Shown here one piece after another: positions 9,396-17,504 of a DNA stretch of 51,811 nt (the first letter of the stretch is position 1; each line of letters opens with the position of its first letter). Below the pieces are notes generated by a model, which made no database searches, was not told where the DNA came from, and saw nothing but the letters and a program-made list of their open reading frames with translations. Origin of the DNA: Pseudomonadales bacterium. Lineage in GTDB: Bacteria > Pseudomonadota > Gammaproteobacteria > Pseudomonadales > Azotimanducaceae. The stretch covers positions 1 to 51,811 of the forward strand of contig JANQMF010000064.1 in assembly GCA_028280225.1 (NCBI GenBank), read 5' to 3'. The position numbers and the translations under genes are program-made.

Positions 9396-9751
9396 CGTAT
9401 CCTCCTAGGCTGTCTTTGAGCTTAGTCAGCCGTATCTAATCGTTGTGTTTATAGCGGATCACCGTTGGTGGAAGCTGGCAATCGGCCTGTGTAGAAGGGA
9501 TCGGTGGCTTCGACGTTTTGAGTTTACGCGAGTGTTTTTTGACGTTTTTTGGCTTTTAGGTGTAAACGGACAATAAGTTCAATTATCTCAATAAGTTAGT
9601 CTTTTTTGGTGAAAAGCAAAAAGCGAGTATTTTAGAAATAATACTCGCATTATAATGTTGCGCTGTTTGCGAGAAACGTCCTCGCAAAAGCAAGCGTGTG
9701 TCGGTTTTTAACTGAATAGACGTTTAGGAAGATGGTAAACCGAGACTAACG
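9396..9751 (+). other. gene-free regulatory stretch before the DUF2236 oxygenase
   Basis: No gene is visible in these 356 bp. The stretch becomes strongly AT-rich from about 9530 and contains several T-runs, then the inverted repeat and -10 element listed separately. The leader between the -10 and the ATG at 9752 is about 95 nt. Confidence 0.5.
9623..9656 (+). promoter_or_regulatory. operator-like inverted repeat overlapping a sigma-70 promoter
   Basis: Perfect 9-bp arms GCGAGTATT (9623-9631) and AATACTCGC (9640-9648) are separated by 8 bp and followed immediately by a consensus TATAAT at 9651-9656. The repeat occupies the -35 and spacer region, the position expected for a repressor. Arm length and spacing suit a TetR-type dimer, and the TetR gene ends only about 230 bp upstream. 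Binding by that regulator is inferred. Confidence 0.55.
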
Positions 9752-11101
9752 ATGAGTTATCAAACCTACGATTTCATGGACTGCATTACGGCCCAGAAAG
9801 AGATTGCCCCTACGGTTTATGGCAACCTTGACCTGGATTTTATACCCGAGCGTTTTTACGACCCGCTGACCGCAGGTTCGCTTTTGGATTCAGATCTTAA
9901 GCGGCAATCACCACACAACACTGAAGATGAGATCTTGGCGCTGTTCGATGAAGAACTTGTAGAATTTTATCGACAGCAATGTCTCATGGGTGACCCGTTT
10001 GCGGATGAACTGGCTGCTGTCATGATGGATGAGATGGGTATGCAGGAAGGCAAAGCGCTCTTTCACGAGGCCAGTATGCATGGCGTTGACAGAGTGAAGG
10101 GTGCGCCGCAAGCGATGGTTGATTTCTTCCGCCACCAGGAACGTACCCCGGAATGGCTCGATCACGATGTCATCGAAGGTCGTAACGATCGCCAACGGTT
10201 GGTCATTGCCTGCTTGTTCCAGGTAATTTTGCGTGGCGGCTTTCTTGGCGTCTATGAGAATGACTATGCTTCTATGCCAATGGCCATCACCGGCGGGCTT
10301 TCTGAAAAAGGTGCTGCGAAACGAATCAAGGATACGACCAGCATGGTTCGCGCCACGGTATTTCCAGGGGCGATGCGCCATGGTGCAGTTGGTTACCGCA
10401 TGGCCTGTCGCGTCCGGCTTATGCATGCCATGGTGCGTGTAAATCTACTACGTAAGCCCGACGTTTGGGACATTCATAAATATGGCGTGCCGTTACCACA
10501 AGCAGACACACCAGGTCCGGTCCAGTATCAAACCTATCCGAGCGCCCTCAAATGCCTTCGAGAAGGGCGGGAGTATAATGAACAAGAGCTTGCGGACAAT
10601 CTCTACCACCGTTATTTGACCCATTTGATGGGGGTACACGATTTCTATGCGCCAATAAACTCACCGCAAAAAATTGTCGATAAATGGGAAATGCGCTTTG
10701 CGACACATCGCGCAAAGCGAGATCCTGAACGGTATCGTCCCATGGTCAAAGCAGCGCTGAATTGTTATCTGCAGCCGAATGAGTCTGCGTGGAGTCAGTT
10801 GGTAGATCACTTGGATCGATCTGGGGCAAAACACTACTATGTCAACACGGTTGGGGAGAAACCAGCAGCTGAATATGGCGTTCGGTCAAATGTGCTCAAC
10901 CGCCTAGCATTCTACGCGCATGCCGGTCTTAAATTTGCCGAGTACGCCTTTGTAGAGTTGGTTGGAAATATCCCCGGTGGGCGAAACTTCCGTGAGCGAT
11001 ATGCGGATAAGAAGCTGAAGTCTTACTTAAGCGATGGAGCGTTTGATTCCATGAACACGGACACAGATGCATCGAACTATCGAGTTCAGGAGCAAACATA
11101 G
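9752..11101 (+). CDS. DUF2236/MpaB-like haem oxygenase related to latex clearing protein
   Basis: This 449-residue protein resembles the ER-bound oxygenase mpaB/DUF2236 family, which includes the rubber oxygenase Lcp and fungal MpaB. Arg191, Thr195 and the His225 in VRLMHAMVR have the same spacing (4 and 34 residues) as Arg164, Thr168 and the haem ligand His198 recalled for Lcp of Streptomyces K30. This supports a haem b enzyme. The distal Lys167 of Lcp corresponds to Asp194 here, with Lys193 next to it. Family members cleave isoprenoid double bonds, so oxidation of an isoprenoid or terpenoid feeding the neighbouring aldehyde dehydrogenase and ligase is an attractive inference. There is no signal peptide, so action is intracellular. 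The gene is monocistronic with its own promoter. Confidence 0.75.
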   Translation: MSYQTYDFMDCITAQKEIAPTVYGNLDLDFIPERFYDPLTAGSLLDSDLKRQSPHNTEDEILALFDEELVEFYRQQCLMGDPFADELAAVMMDEMGMQEGKALFHEASMHGVDRVKGAPQAMVDFFRHQERTPEWLDHDVIEGRNDRQRLVIACLFQVILRGGFLGVYENDYASMPMAITGGLSEKGAAKRIKDTTSMVRATVFPGAMRHGAVGYRMACRVRLMHAMVRVNLLRKPDVWDIHKYGVPLPQADTPGPVQYQTYPSALKCLREGREYNEQELADNLYHRYLTHLMGVHDFYAPINSPQKIVDKWEMRFATHRAKRDPERYRPMVKAALNCYLQPNESAWSQLVDHLDRSGAKHYYVNTVGEKPAAEYGVRSNVLNRLAFYAHAGLKFAEYAFVELVGNIPGGRNFRERYADKKLKSYLSDGAFDSMNTDTDASNYRVQEQT

Positions 11102-11284
11102 AGATCGTTCTTCGACGATTCACTGACTACCCTGAAGTCCGCCTTGCTAACTAAACGGGGCAATTTAGGTAGTCTACAAATGTCTGCTGATGACTCAAAA
11201 GCATACATAACCTGAGTTGTAGGGTGTTTTGCTCGAATGCCCGCGAACGAGCGCGCGCAAATTGATTTGAGGAGGTAGAAAAAC

Positions 11285-13069
11285 ATGATCCAGAAAGCCA
11301 AAAAGAGACTGCCGATTGGTTTAGTTGCCCTACTGTTCCTCGGAGAAGCCATCGCGCAAGATGTCCCTTTCTACCGTGGCGGACTCGATCATAAGAAAGT
11401 TGAATCGGCAAACGGCGCTATCCTAAACGCAGACCATCACCAGAGAGTATTGCTTGCGGCGCAGGGCGCGAACGTAGTGCAAGTCAACGACCGGGTGCAC
11501 ACCATAACGGGCCTGAGCATTTCGAACTACTCCTTTGTTGAAGGCGAAAACGGTCTAATCGCATTCGATACAGGTAATAATATTGGCATGGGGCAATCCG
11601 CGATCGAAATGATCCGGAGGGTCACCGACAAGCCAGTCATTGCAATCATTTATTCCCATCATCATTACACTGGCGGAGCATCCGCCTATCTAGAAGGGCG
11701 CAACAGGGATGAAATAGAAATATATGCCCACCCTGACGTTGAGCAGAATTTGCTTTCGACGATTTCAAGTCTGGGTCCGATGCAGGTACGCCGGACCGGC
11801 ACTCAGTTTGGTTTTTATCTGCCGCATGAAGGACCCGATGCAATGCCCATGATTGCCGAGCCTACGTTCAAGGACCCTGCTTTGCGAGCAAACGGGCACC
11901 TGCCGGTGACATATAACGTCGCTGATGGAGAAAGCGTTGAAATCGACGGTCTTAAGGTGGTGTTTCACCACATTCAGTCTGACACCGCAGACAGTCTAGC
12001 CGTCCATATTCCGTCGCTGGATTTGGTTTTGCATAACTCGATGATCGCACCTTCGCTGTTTCCAATGTATACATTAAGAGGAGACTACCATCGCGATCCC
12101 GTGGGGCTAATTGCTGGCGTCGACAAGATAAGAGCCATTCGCCCTCAATACTTGGTTGGAGCACATGGACCCCCGCTGACCGATCGCGAACAAGCGTACA
12201 ACGTTGCCACTGCTCATCGCGATGCGGCCTCATTTACTTACAATCAGGCGATACGAGCCATCAATCAGGGAAAGACCCCCGATGATATGGTCGCAGAGAT
12301 AAAACTGCCTCGACACCTTGCTGCGCACCCCTGGTTGTTTCCTGGTTATGTGGACCACGAGTACAATCTTAGAGCTCAATATCGTGGTCTTGTAGGTTGG
12401 TTTGCGGAGGATTCGGCGGACTTACATCCTCCGCGGCCGGAAGAGCTTGGTGCTGTGATGATTGAGGGATTTGGCGGTGAGGACAAAATTGTTCGTCGGG
12501 CTCAGCAGGCCTTTGATGAAAAAAAGTACAATCTAACAGCTAAGCTCTTAAGCTTCGTTTTGGCATCGAATCCTGGCAATAGAGACGCTGCGCAACTCAA
12601 AGCAGACGCCCTCAGAGCGATGGCGCAAACCACTCCTTCTCTGCAGACGCGAAACTTCATGCTTACTCATGCGCGCGATCTGGAAGAAAAGATTGATCGG
12701 ATGGCGCCGTTGTCAGCGGCGTTCTTTGGCGAGGTGGATACAAAGAGCTTGCTCGCAACGCCACCTGGAACAACGATCAGGCTTCTTGAAACGAAATTGG
12801 ATGCGACAACGTGCAGAGGTGTTCGTTCGGCGGTAGCGATAAGATTTTCAGATCTCGATATGTCATGGAACATCCTCCTGAGACCTGGCGTTGCCGAAGT
12901 CGTGCGGTCGGGTGGCGAGCTAGTCAATGCAACGCTCTCCATTGACCGAAAAGACTGGGTGGAAATGGTGCTCCGGATCGAAGACTTAAATTTGCTGTTG
13001 TCCACCGGGAAAGCGTCGATCGATGGTGATGCTGAAGTCGCAAAAAGAACGTTACATTGTTTTGATTGA
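11285..13069 (+). CDS. exported MBL-fold alkylsulfatase homologue with altered metal site
   Basis: This 594-residue protein starts with a signal peptide (KKRLPIGLVALLFLGEAIAQ). An MBL domain, an alkylsulfatase dimerisation region (HPWLFPGYVDHEYNLRAQY, then GWF and DLHP) and a C-terminal SCP2-like domain follow, the order found in SdsA1 and BDS1. The canonical HxHxDH is replaced by SHHHYTGG at residues 124-131, so the Asp and following His are absent. The Glu ligands expected before and within the LHN...YTLRG region are also not evident; His294 in GAHGPP remains. It may bind one metal, use a different set of ligands, or not be a sulfatase. GAGGAGGT before the ATG is a strong ribosome-binding site. 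Confidence 0.8.
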   Translation: MIQKAKKRLPIGLVALLFLGEAIAQDVPFYRGGLDHKKVESANGAILNADHHQRVLLAAQGANVVQVNDRVHTITGLSISNYSFVEGENGLIAFDTGNNIGMGQSAIEMIRRVTDKPVIAIIYSHHHYTGGASAYLEGRNRDEIEIYAHPDVEQNLLSTISSLGPMQVRRTGTQFGFYLPHEGPDAMPMIAEPTFKDPALRANGHLPVTYNVADGESVEIDGLKVVFHHIQSDTADSLAVHIPSLDLVLHNSMIAPSLFPMYTLRGDYHRDPVGLIAGVDKIRAIRPQYLVGAHGPPLTDREQAYNVATAHRDAASFTYNQAIRAINQGKTPDDMVAEIKLPRHLAAHPWLFPGYVDHEYNLRAQYRGLVGWFAEDSADLHPPRPEELGAVMIEGFGGEDKIVRRAQQAFDEKKYNLTAKLLSFVLASNPGNRDAAQLKADALRAMAQTTPSLQTRNFMLTHARDLEEKIDRMAPLSAAFFGEVDTKSLLATPPGTTIRLLETKLDATTCRGVRSAVAIRFSDLDMSWNILLRPGVAEVVRSGGELVNATLSIDRKDWVEMVLRIEDLNLLLSTGKASIDGDAEVAKRTLHCFD

Positions 13070-13160
13070 ACCTATACGTGGCGTGTGGGCTCTGGGTGGA
13101 TAGTCAGATAACTATCGAGACCGAGAAGGTGGTTGACACGCTGTTCAAACCTGACCATGC

Positions 13161-13352
13161 CTACTTTGTTTGCTTGGATGCCAGTTCCTGACTAAGCATG
13201 CAAGCTACCTGTCGCGGGGTCGATCCGCCAGTTTGGGTGCTCTTTGTGCTTGCAAATGGTATCTCGAACACCGTCACACTATCGTCTTCATTGTGGGTCG
13301 CTAAGTGAAATATCCCATTGTCTTCGTCTATATGTTGCACCCATGCTTCCAT
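13161..13352 (-). CDS. possible small acidic protein, unknown
   Basis: A 63-codon frame on the minus strand begins MEAWVQHIDEDNGIFHLATH, with GGAG 8 nt before its ATG. The composition is ordinary and not the low-complexity pattern of a shadow frame, and no other gene occupies the stretch. It has no membrane segment or recognised motif. It lies at the boundary between the acyl-CoA locus and the composition shift, so it could be a remnant. Confidence 0.4.
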   Translation of the reverse strand: MEAWVQHIDEDNGIFHLATHNEDDSVTVFEIPFASTKSTQTGGSTPRQVACMLSQELASKQTK

Positions 13353-13509
13353 CGCTTCTGCTCCGTTGATTATTTAGCGTATGGAGAATATCCAACAATC
13401 AGGAATAAGGGATGGACACGAGTCACGAATTGGTGGTGAATTCTGAAAGGCTTTATGCCCCCCGTGCGCAACATCGTTCAAACCAGATAGTCTTCACGCC
13501 GAATCAAAG

Positions 13510-14120
13510 CTAGGATTTTGCCACGATGTTCTTAACCAGTTCGTCGATGTACTGGGGCGAAAAACAGGGCAGTACATGTATTTCTCCGGAGACGTACTCT
13601 TTCTTGGTCTTTAAGATCTCCCCTGAAGAAAGGATCAGGATAAAGTCCTTATCCGTTAATGGTTTATACGAATTCAACAGGTTTACCAGAGGTTGCATAG
13701 ATTTGCGCTTCAGATACTGCTGCGGATCAAAATTCCGAATGACCCGGGACGCTAATTGAATCTGTAACCAACCGTTGTACTGTAACCCTCTGTTTTTGTT
13801 GAAGGCGCTGTTGTAAATTCTGAACTTTTCAGGAATATCCACGTATGAGTCTTTTGTTTGTCGATGTAATAGCTACTGAACTGCTTAAGCAAGTTGGCCA
13901 GGGGGTTCTTAAGCTCGTGAATGAAATAGTATCCTCCTTCATCGTCCGGCTTTCTATTCATATCCTGGACTACCAGGCCGTAGTATTTAGGACTCACCTC
14001 TGTCTCGGTATTAATGTCTTCTTTCTCATCGTCAAGGCTCTGCATAGAAAGCACTTCCTGGGCAATTTGTTTCCTGTCTTCCTCGTTAATTGTGCTAAGG
14101 GTAGCCAACTGACTGCGACC
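13510..14120 (-). pseudogene. frameshifted gene remnant, unknown family
   Basis: Two overlapping minus-strand frames read as one protein interrupted by a frameshift. The upstream part runs from about 14120 through NEEDRKQIAQEVLSMQ and FIHELKNPLANLLKQF. The downstream part continues in another frame as VDIPEKFRIYNSAFNKNRG to a stop at 13510. The shift lies near the four-base homopolymer at 13852-13855, where the upstream frame turns into KTHTWIFLKSSEF and loses protein character. Joined, they give about 200 residues. HELKNPL recalls a histidine-kinase H-box, but no ATPase domain follows. The upstream frame runs into the palindrome at 14127-14157, so the true N-terminus may be missing. A sequencing error is the alternative. 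Confidence 0.5.
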
Positions 14121-14126
14121 TAATCT

Positions 14127-14157
14127 GCTTACGCTGGGGTCTGACCCCAACGTAAGC
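14127..14157. repeat. GGGGTC-N-GACCCC palindrome, copy 1
   Basis: A 31-nt near-perfect palindrome is centred on T14142, with arms GCTTACGCTGGGGTC and GACCCCAACGTAAGC (one mismatch). Two close relatives lie at 29368-29449. Short repeats with this core are scattered between genes in many gammaproteobacteria, and some are linked to REP-associated transposases. No transposase is present here. Confidence 0.8.
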
Positions 14158-14206
14158 GGTTTTATGTGTGTGTGGGATGTTGTAACGTGCGGATTTTGGT
14201 TGGGGG

Positions 14207-15250
14207 ATGTTTGTGACTGCTGATCAGCCCGATGTGCGTTTTATTCGAGCACAAGCTCATCTGCACCATGCCTATCTGTTGGGATTGCAATTGATGATCG
14301 CCACCCGCAAAGGGCCGGAGGTGATGGGTGATTGGATGTTCCGGTTGTTCCGGCGTCAGCACTTGGACAAGTTCTTATCCAGTTTTCAAAAGTTGGGTCT
14401 TGGCGATCTTCCGGATGCGGTGGCGTGTGCAAAATACCATGTCCTGTCAAACGGTATCGGCGGGGTGGCGGTGGAGTATCTGCCGGAAAATGATCGCAAG
14501 GCATGGGTCAGGTTCCGTTATCCCAGGTGGATGTATCACGGGCCAACCGTGTGCGGAATTCCGGTGGAGGTAAGCCGTGGGTTTTTGCGTGGCTGGTATG
14601 CCCACAATGGGGTGTCCCTGGGTAACCCCAGGCTTGGCTATGTTTGTGTATCAGAGGACATGACCGGTGAATTTGGTCTGTGTGGCTATTTCAAAGAGTA
14701 TGATCACGACCTCACCCCGGAGGAGCGGTTACAGTTTGCCAAGGGGGAACAACCGCCGGCCTTTGACCCGGCCCAGCAGCCAGCCCCACCCAGTGACCAA
14801 TGGGACAGTTTACGCCTGGAAAAAGCCGCCAGAAATTATGCACTGGACTATATTCGCAATGGACTGAGTGAATTGGCCCAGGTCATTGGCGGGGAAGAAA
14901 CTCAGGAACTGGCAGGTTTGGCGGCCCGGTTGATTGGCCTGCAATATTTTGGCGAAACCGCAGCCCAGGTTGGTTGTGTGGACGGAGATGTCAGCGACGC
15001 GGCCCGTTATATGGCCCGTATGTTTGAGGGTATGGGCGATAAGGTTGAGGTAGATGTTGATGGCCAGGCGGCCTTGGTCCGGCAATCCGGGTTGAGGGTG
15101 GTTCGAGGGCTGGCGGAAGACGAAGGTTCGTTGTTGCTGGCTTGTTGGGCACAACTTTGGGTGGGCAGCATGGCATCTCAACAAGTGCGCAAAAACCTTG
15201 AGTGGCATGCGCAAGATCAGACGGTAAACTGGACAATTACCCCTGCCTGA
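14207..15250 (+). CDS. conserved-looking protein of unknown function
   Basis: I do not recognise this 347-residue protein. The N-terminal half has an Arg/Trp-rich segment (WVRFRYPRWMYHGPTVCGI) and VSRGFLRGWYAHNG, which recall enzymes or ligand-binding domains of the hydrocarbon-binding or thiazoline-carboxylate hydrolase type, but the resemblance is weak. The C-terminal half is predominantly helical and acidic. It has no signal peptide or transmembrane segment. The start may be the ATG at 14207 or the GTG at 14213, which sits better behind GGGGGA. It ends 2 bp before the convergent Crp-type regulator. This is the first gene of the composition typical of the rest of the window. Confidence 0.75.
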   Translation: MFVTADQPDVRFIRAQAHLHHAYLLGLQLMIATRKGPEVMGDWMFRLFRRQHLDKFLSSFQKLGLGDLPDAVACAKYHVLSNGIGGVAVEYLPENDRKAWVRFRYPRWMYHGPTVCGIPVEVSRGFLRGWYAHNGVSLGNPRLGYVCVSEDMTGEFGLCGYFKEYDHDLTPEERLQFAKGEQPPAFDPAQQPAPPSDQWDSLRLEKAARNYALDYIRNGLSELAQVIGGEETQELAGLAARLIGLQYFGETAAQVGCVDGDVSDAARYMARMFEGMGDKVEVDVDGQAALVRQSGLRVVRGLAEDEGSLLLACWAQLWVGSMASQQVRKNLEWHAQDQTVNWTITPA

Positions 15251-15252
15251 CC

Positions 15253-15939
15253 TCAGCGCGGCGACAAAGGCGGTACAACCTGGCGTTTGGCCACCCACTC
15301 GGCGAGGCGGTCAACGTCCACCAGGCTTACCTTGCCGTAGCCGCGTTGCACAAAACCGTCCTCTTCCAGTTGTTTTAGAATTTTACCCATGGAAACTCTG
15401 GATACACCGAAGGTATAAGCCAAATCCTCTTGGCGGGTGTGTAAGTCCCGGTTGTGTGCGGCAGCATTGAGCAATACCTTGGCAACCCTCACTGGTAGCG
15501 GCAGGCGGCGCAGATCGTCCATGAACTCCAACAACGCGTGGCTGCGAACCAGTGAAATCGTTAGTAGGGCGTGGGCCAGAGCAGGCTCAGCGTTGAACAA
15601 GCGCATAAAGGCCCGGCCGGGAATCTGGTCGATGGCACAATCACCCAAGGCGACAATGCTGTGGGTTCTTGGCAGGCCGGCAAACAATGTATGTTCACCA
15701 AAACAGTCACCGGCGCTGAGGGTTGAGGTGGAGACATAAGAACCATCACTGCCAAAATTCCCCACTTTGACCCGCCCGCTATGCACAATCGACAACCCGG
15801 GTTTGTCATCCCCACGATGATGAACAATCTGATCGTGCCGATAGTTGACGGTTGTAGCGATGTCTTTGAGTGCATCCGATAAACGTGTTGGCAACAAGTC
15901 GCTTAACATCGGTGCCTGAGATTGCAGTAGGTCGTGCAT
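15253..15939 (-). CDS. Crp/Fnr family transcriptional regulator
   Basis: This 228-residue regulator has an N-terminal cyclic-nucleotide-binding-like beta-barrel (GLSIVHSGRVKVGNFGSDG, then GDCFGEHTLFAG) and a C-terminal winged HTH (LAYTFGVSRVSMGKILKQL at about 175-195). It lacks the cluster cysteines of FNR. Its effector could be a nucleotide or another small molecule; the barrel sequence does not decide. It is divergent from a sterol-desaturase-like gene, with a symmetric site between the two starts that suggests autoregulation and control of that neighbour. Confidence 0.9.
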   Translation of the reverse strand: MHDLLQSQAPMLSDLLPTRLSDALKDIATTVNYRHDQIVHHRGDDKPGLSIVHSGRVKVGNFGSDGSYVSTSTLSAGDCFGEHTLFAGLPRTHSIVALGDCAIDQIPGRAFMRLFNAEPALAHALLTISLVRSHALLEFMDDLRRLPLPVRVAKVLLNAAAHNRDLHTRQEDLAYTFGVSRVSMGKILKQLEEDGFVQRGYGKVSLVDVDRLAEWVAKRQVVPPLSPR

Positions 15940-15999
15940 AGATCATTTCCCATGGATGTCGGCCCCGGCGGGAGGTGTATTCTCTCAAATTAACGGCAA

Positions 16000-16019
16000 A
16001 ATGCTAAGAATTTAGCATT
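16000..16019. promoter_or_regulatory. Crp/Fnr-geometry palindrome between divergent genes
   Basis: AATGCTAA (16000-16007) and TTAGCATT (16012-16019) form a perfect inverted repeat with 4 bp between the arms, the geometry of Crp/Fnr-dimer sites (five-base half sites GCTAA and TTAGC separated by 4). It lies 61 bp from the regulator ATG and 54 bp from the desaturase ATG. Binding by the regulator at 15253-15939 is inferred. Confidence 0.6.
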
Positions 16020-16072
16020 CTCTTCCGGTTAGCAGGGCTAAATTGACCACCCTCACCAACAGGAGCGTGGAT

Positions 16073-16915
16073 ATGACTTACCCGGAATCAGGTATTGCCC
16101 CGGAAATTATTGTGGTCTTCAGCCTATTTGCGGGCTTTATTCTATTGGAAATCCTATTCACCAAATTTTTTGCCAAAAATGGCCAAACCAGGGAAGACGC
16201 CACGGTTGAGCTGATCAGTACCGCCACCCTGTCTCTGTTCACACAACCTTTTGCCGTTGCCGGAGGGATGTATCTGGGGTCCCTGCTGTTTCCGGGTGCC
16301 CAGGGCTTACTGGAGCAATGGCACTTTGTGATGGTATTTGGATTGTTCCTGATATTTGATGATCTTACCCAGTACTGGTGGCACCGGCTGTCTCACACGG
16401 TACCGTGGTTGTACAAATTACATCGGCCGCATCACAACGCCCCGTATCTGTCTATCCGGGTGGTCTACCGCAACAATTTGTTTTACTACTTGTTAATGCC
16501 CGGTTTGTGGCTGTCCGGGGTGCTTCTTTATTTAGGGGGTGGATGGGTCTATGCGGTATACATCGTGATCAAAATGGCGGTGATATTTGGTGCACATTCG
16601 GATGTGCGCTGGGATGCGCCACTGTACCGGGTTAAGGCACTTCATCCACTGATGTGGCTGGTTGAGCGGCTGATTTCTACACCGGCAACACACAGCGCCC
16701 ATCATGGTAAACACAGCGCTGACGGGGTGACTCATTACAAAGGAAACTATGGCAATCTGTTGTTTTTCTGGGATGTATTGTTTGGCACAGCCAAAATCAC
16801 GCGTCGCTATCCGGCGGAATTTGGTGTGGAAAACCTGCCGGAAACCTCTGCCGCTGAACAGCTGTTTTGGCCTCTGATCCAACTGCCCCAAGAAGATGTG
16901 GAACAAACCGCCTAG
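16073..16915 (+). CDS. sterol desaturase/fatty acid hydroxylase family membrane protein
   Basis: This 280-residue integral membrane di-iron enzyme carries the histidine boxes HRLSH, HRPHH and a final HSAHHGKH, which in this family bind two irons and use O2 to hydroxylate or desaturate a lipid. Four to five hydrophobic segments surround them. A TTG further upstream at 16043 is possible, but AGGAG lies 8 nt before the ATG at 16073 and decides the start. Control by the divergent Crp-type regulator is likely. The substrate may be a membrane lipid, hopanoid or carotenoid-like compound. A 10-bp-stem hairpin follows the gene. Confidence 0.88.
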   Translation: MTYPESGIAPEIIVVFSLFAGFILLEILFTKFFAKNGQTREDATVELISTATLSLFTQPFAVAGGMYLGSLLFPGAQGLLEQWHFVMVFGLFLIFDDLTQYWWHRLSHTVPWLYKLHRPHHNAPYLSIRVVYRNNLFYYLLMPGLWLSGVLLYLGGGWVYAVYIVIKMAVIFGAHSDVRWDAPLYRVKALHPLMWLVERLISTPATHSAHHGKHSADGVTHYKGNYGNLLFFWDVLFGTAKITRRYPAEFGVENLPETSAAEQLFWPLIQLPQEDVEQTA

Positions 16916-16930
16916 GTTTTACCGATCAAC

Positions 16931-16960
16931 GACAGGTACCTGTGATCGATGGTACCTGTC
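16931..16960 (+). repeat. 10-bp-stem hairpin downstream of the desaturase
   Basis: GACAGGTACC (16931-16940) and GGTACCTGTC (16951-16960) are perfect complements around a 10-nt loop. No T-run follows, so it is not a standard intrinsic terminator. It may stabilise the mRNA 3' end or assist termination. Confidence 0.5.
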
Positions 16961-17074
16961 CTCAACCGAACCGGCTTGCTCCTTGCCATATCCGTAGTTC
17001 ACCCTAGCTCACCACCTGATCTTAAGTAGATTCCCATATAGGTTCCGCATAGATGGCCGGGGTACGGTGACGCC

Positions 17075-17503
17075 ATGACCCCCATTGCAGAATTTGATGC
17101 AAGCTTTGAGCGCCTGTTCGGTACTGATGACAGTGAACTGGCGGAACATTTTTTTGCGTCTTTCTATCAACGTTTTACCCAGCATCCACAAGTCAGCCGG
17201 CTTTTTGCGCATACAGATATGGCCAAGCAGATCAGTATGTTAAAGCGCTCAATTTATGACCTGGTGGGATTTTATGTCACCGGCATCCCTTCTGCGGAAC
17301 TTGCCCGGATCAGTCAGATACACGCGACCCTGGGAATCGATGCTAATCTTCTAGATACTTGGCTTGAAGCGCTTTTAAAAACCGTTGCCGAGTATGATGA
17401 AGCTAGTGACGACAAGGTTCAACTTGCCTGGATAGCCGCGTTATCTCCGGGGTTAACCTATATACGTCTGCAACTGCTCGGTAACAAAGCAACAGGGAGT
17501 TAA
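17075..17503 (+). CDS. single-domain globin
   Basis: This 142-residue globin-fold protein has His83 in SQIHATLGI at the position expected for the proximal haem ligand. The N-terminal helices (LAEHFFASFYQRFTQHPQVS) resemble other bacterial globins. There is no flavin-reductase domain as in Hmp, so it could bind or sense O2 or NO, or need a separate reductase. It is followed after 1 bp by a universal stress protein. Together with OmpW and FNR nearby, this suggests a role under low oxygen or nitrosative stress. It is the first of three globins in the window. Confidence 0.82.
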   Translation: MTPIAEFDASFERLFGTDDSELAEHFFASFYQRFTQHPQVSRLFAHTDMAKQISMLKRSIYDLVGFYVTGIPSAELARISQIHATLGIDANLLDTWLEALLKTVAEYDEASDDKVQLAWIAALSPGLTYIRLQLLGNKATGS

Positions 17504-17504
17504 T

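Noticed and set aside
14121-14150. TTG start at 14150 for the upstream half of the broken gene (MGSDPSV...)
   Set aside because: Those codons are translated from the palindromic repeat at 14127-14157 and are unlikely to be original coding sequence.
16931-16960. 10-bp-stem hairpin as an intrinsic terminator
   Set aside because: No T-run follows on either strand, so only a hairpin is reported.
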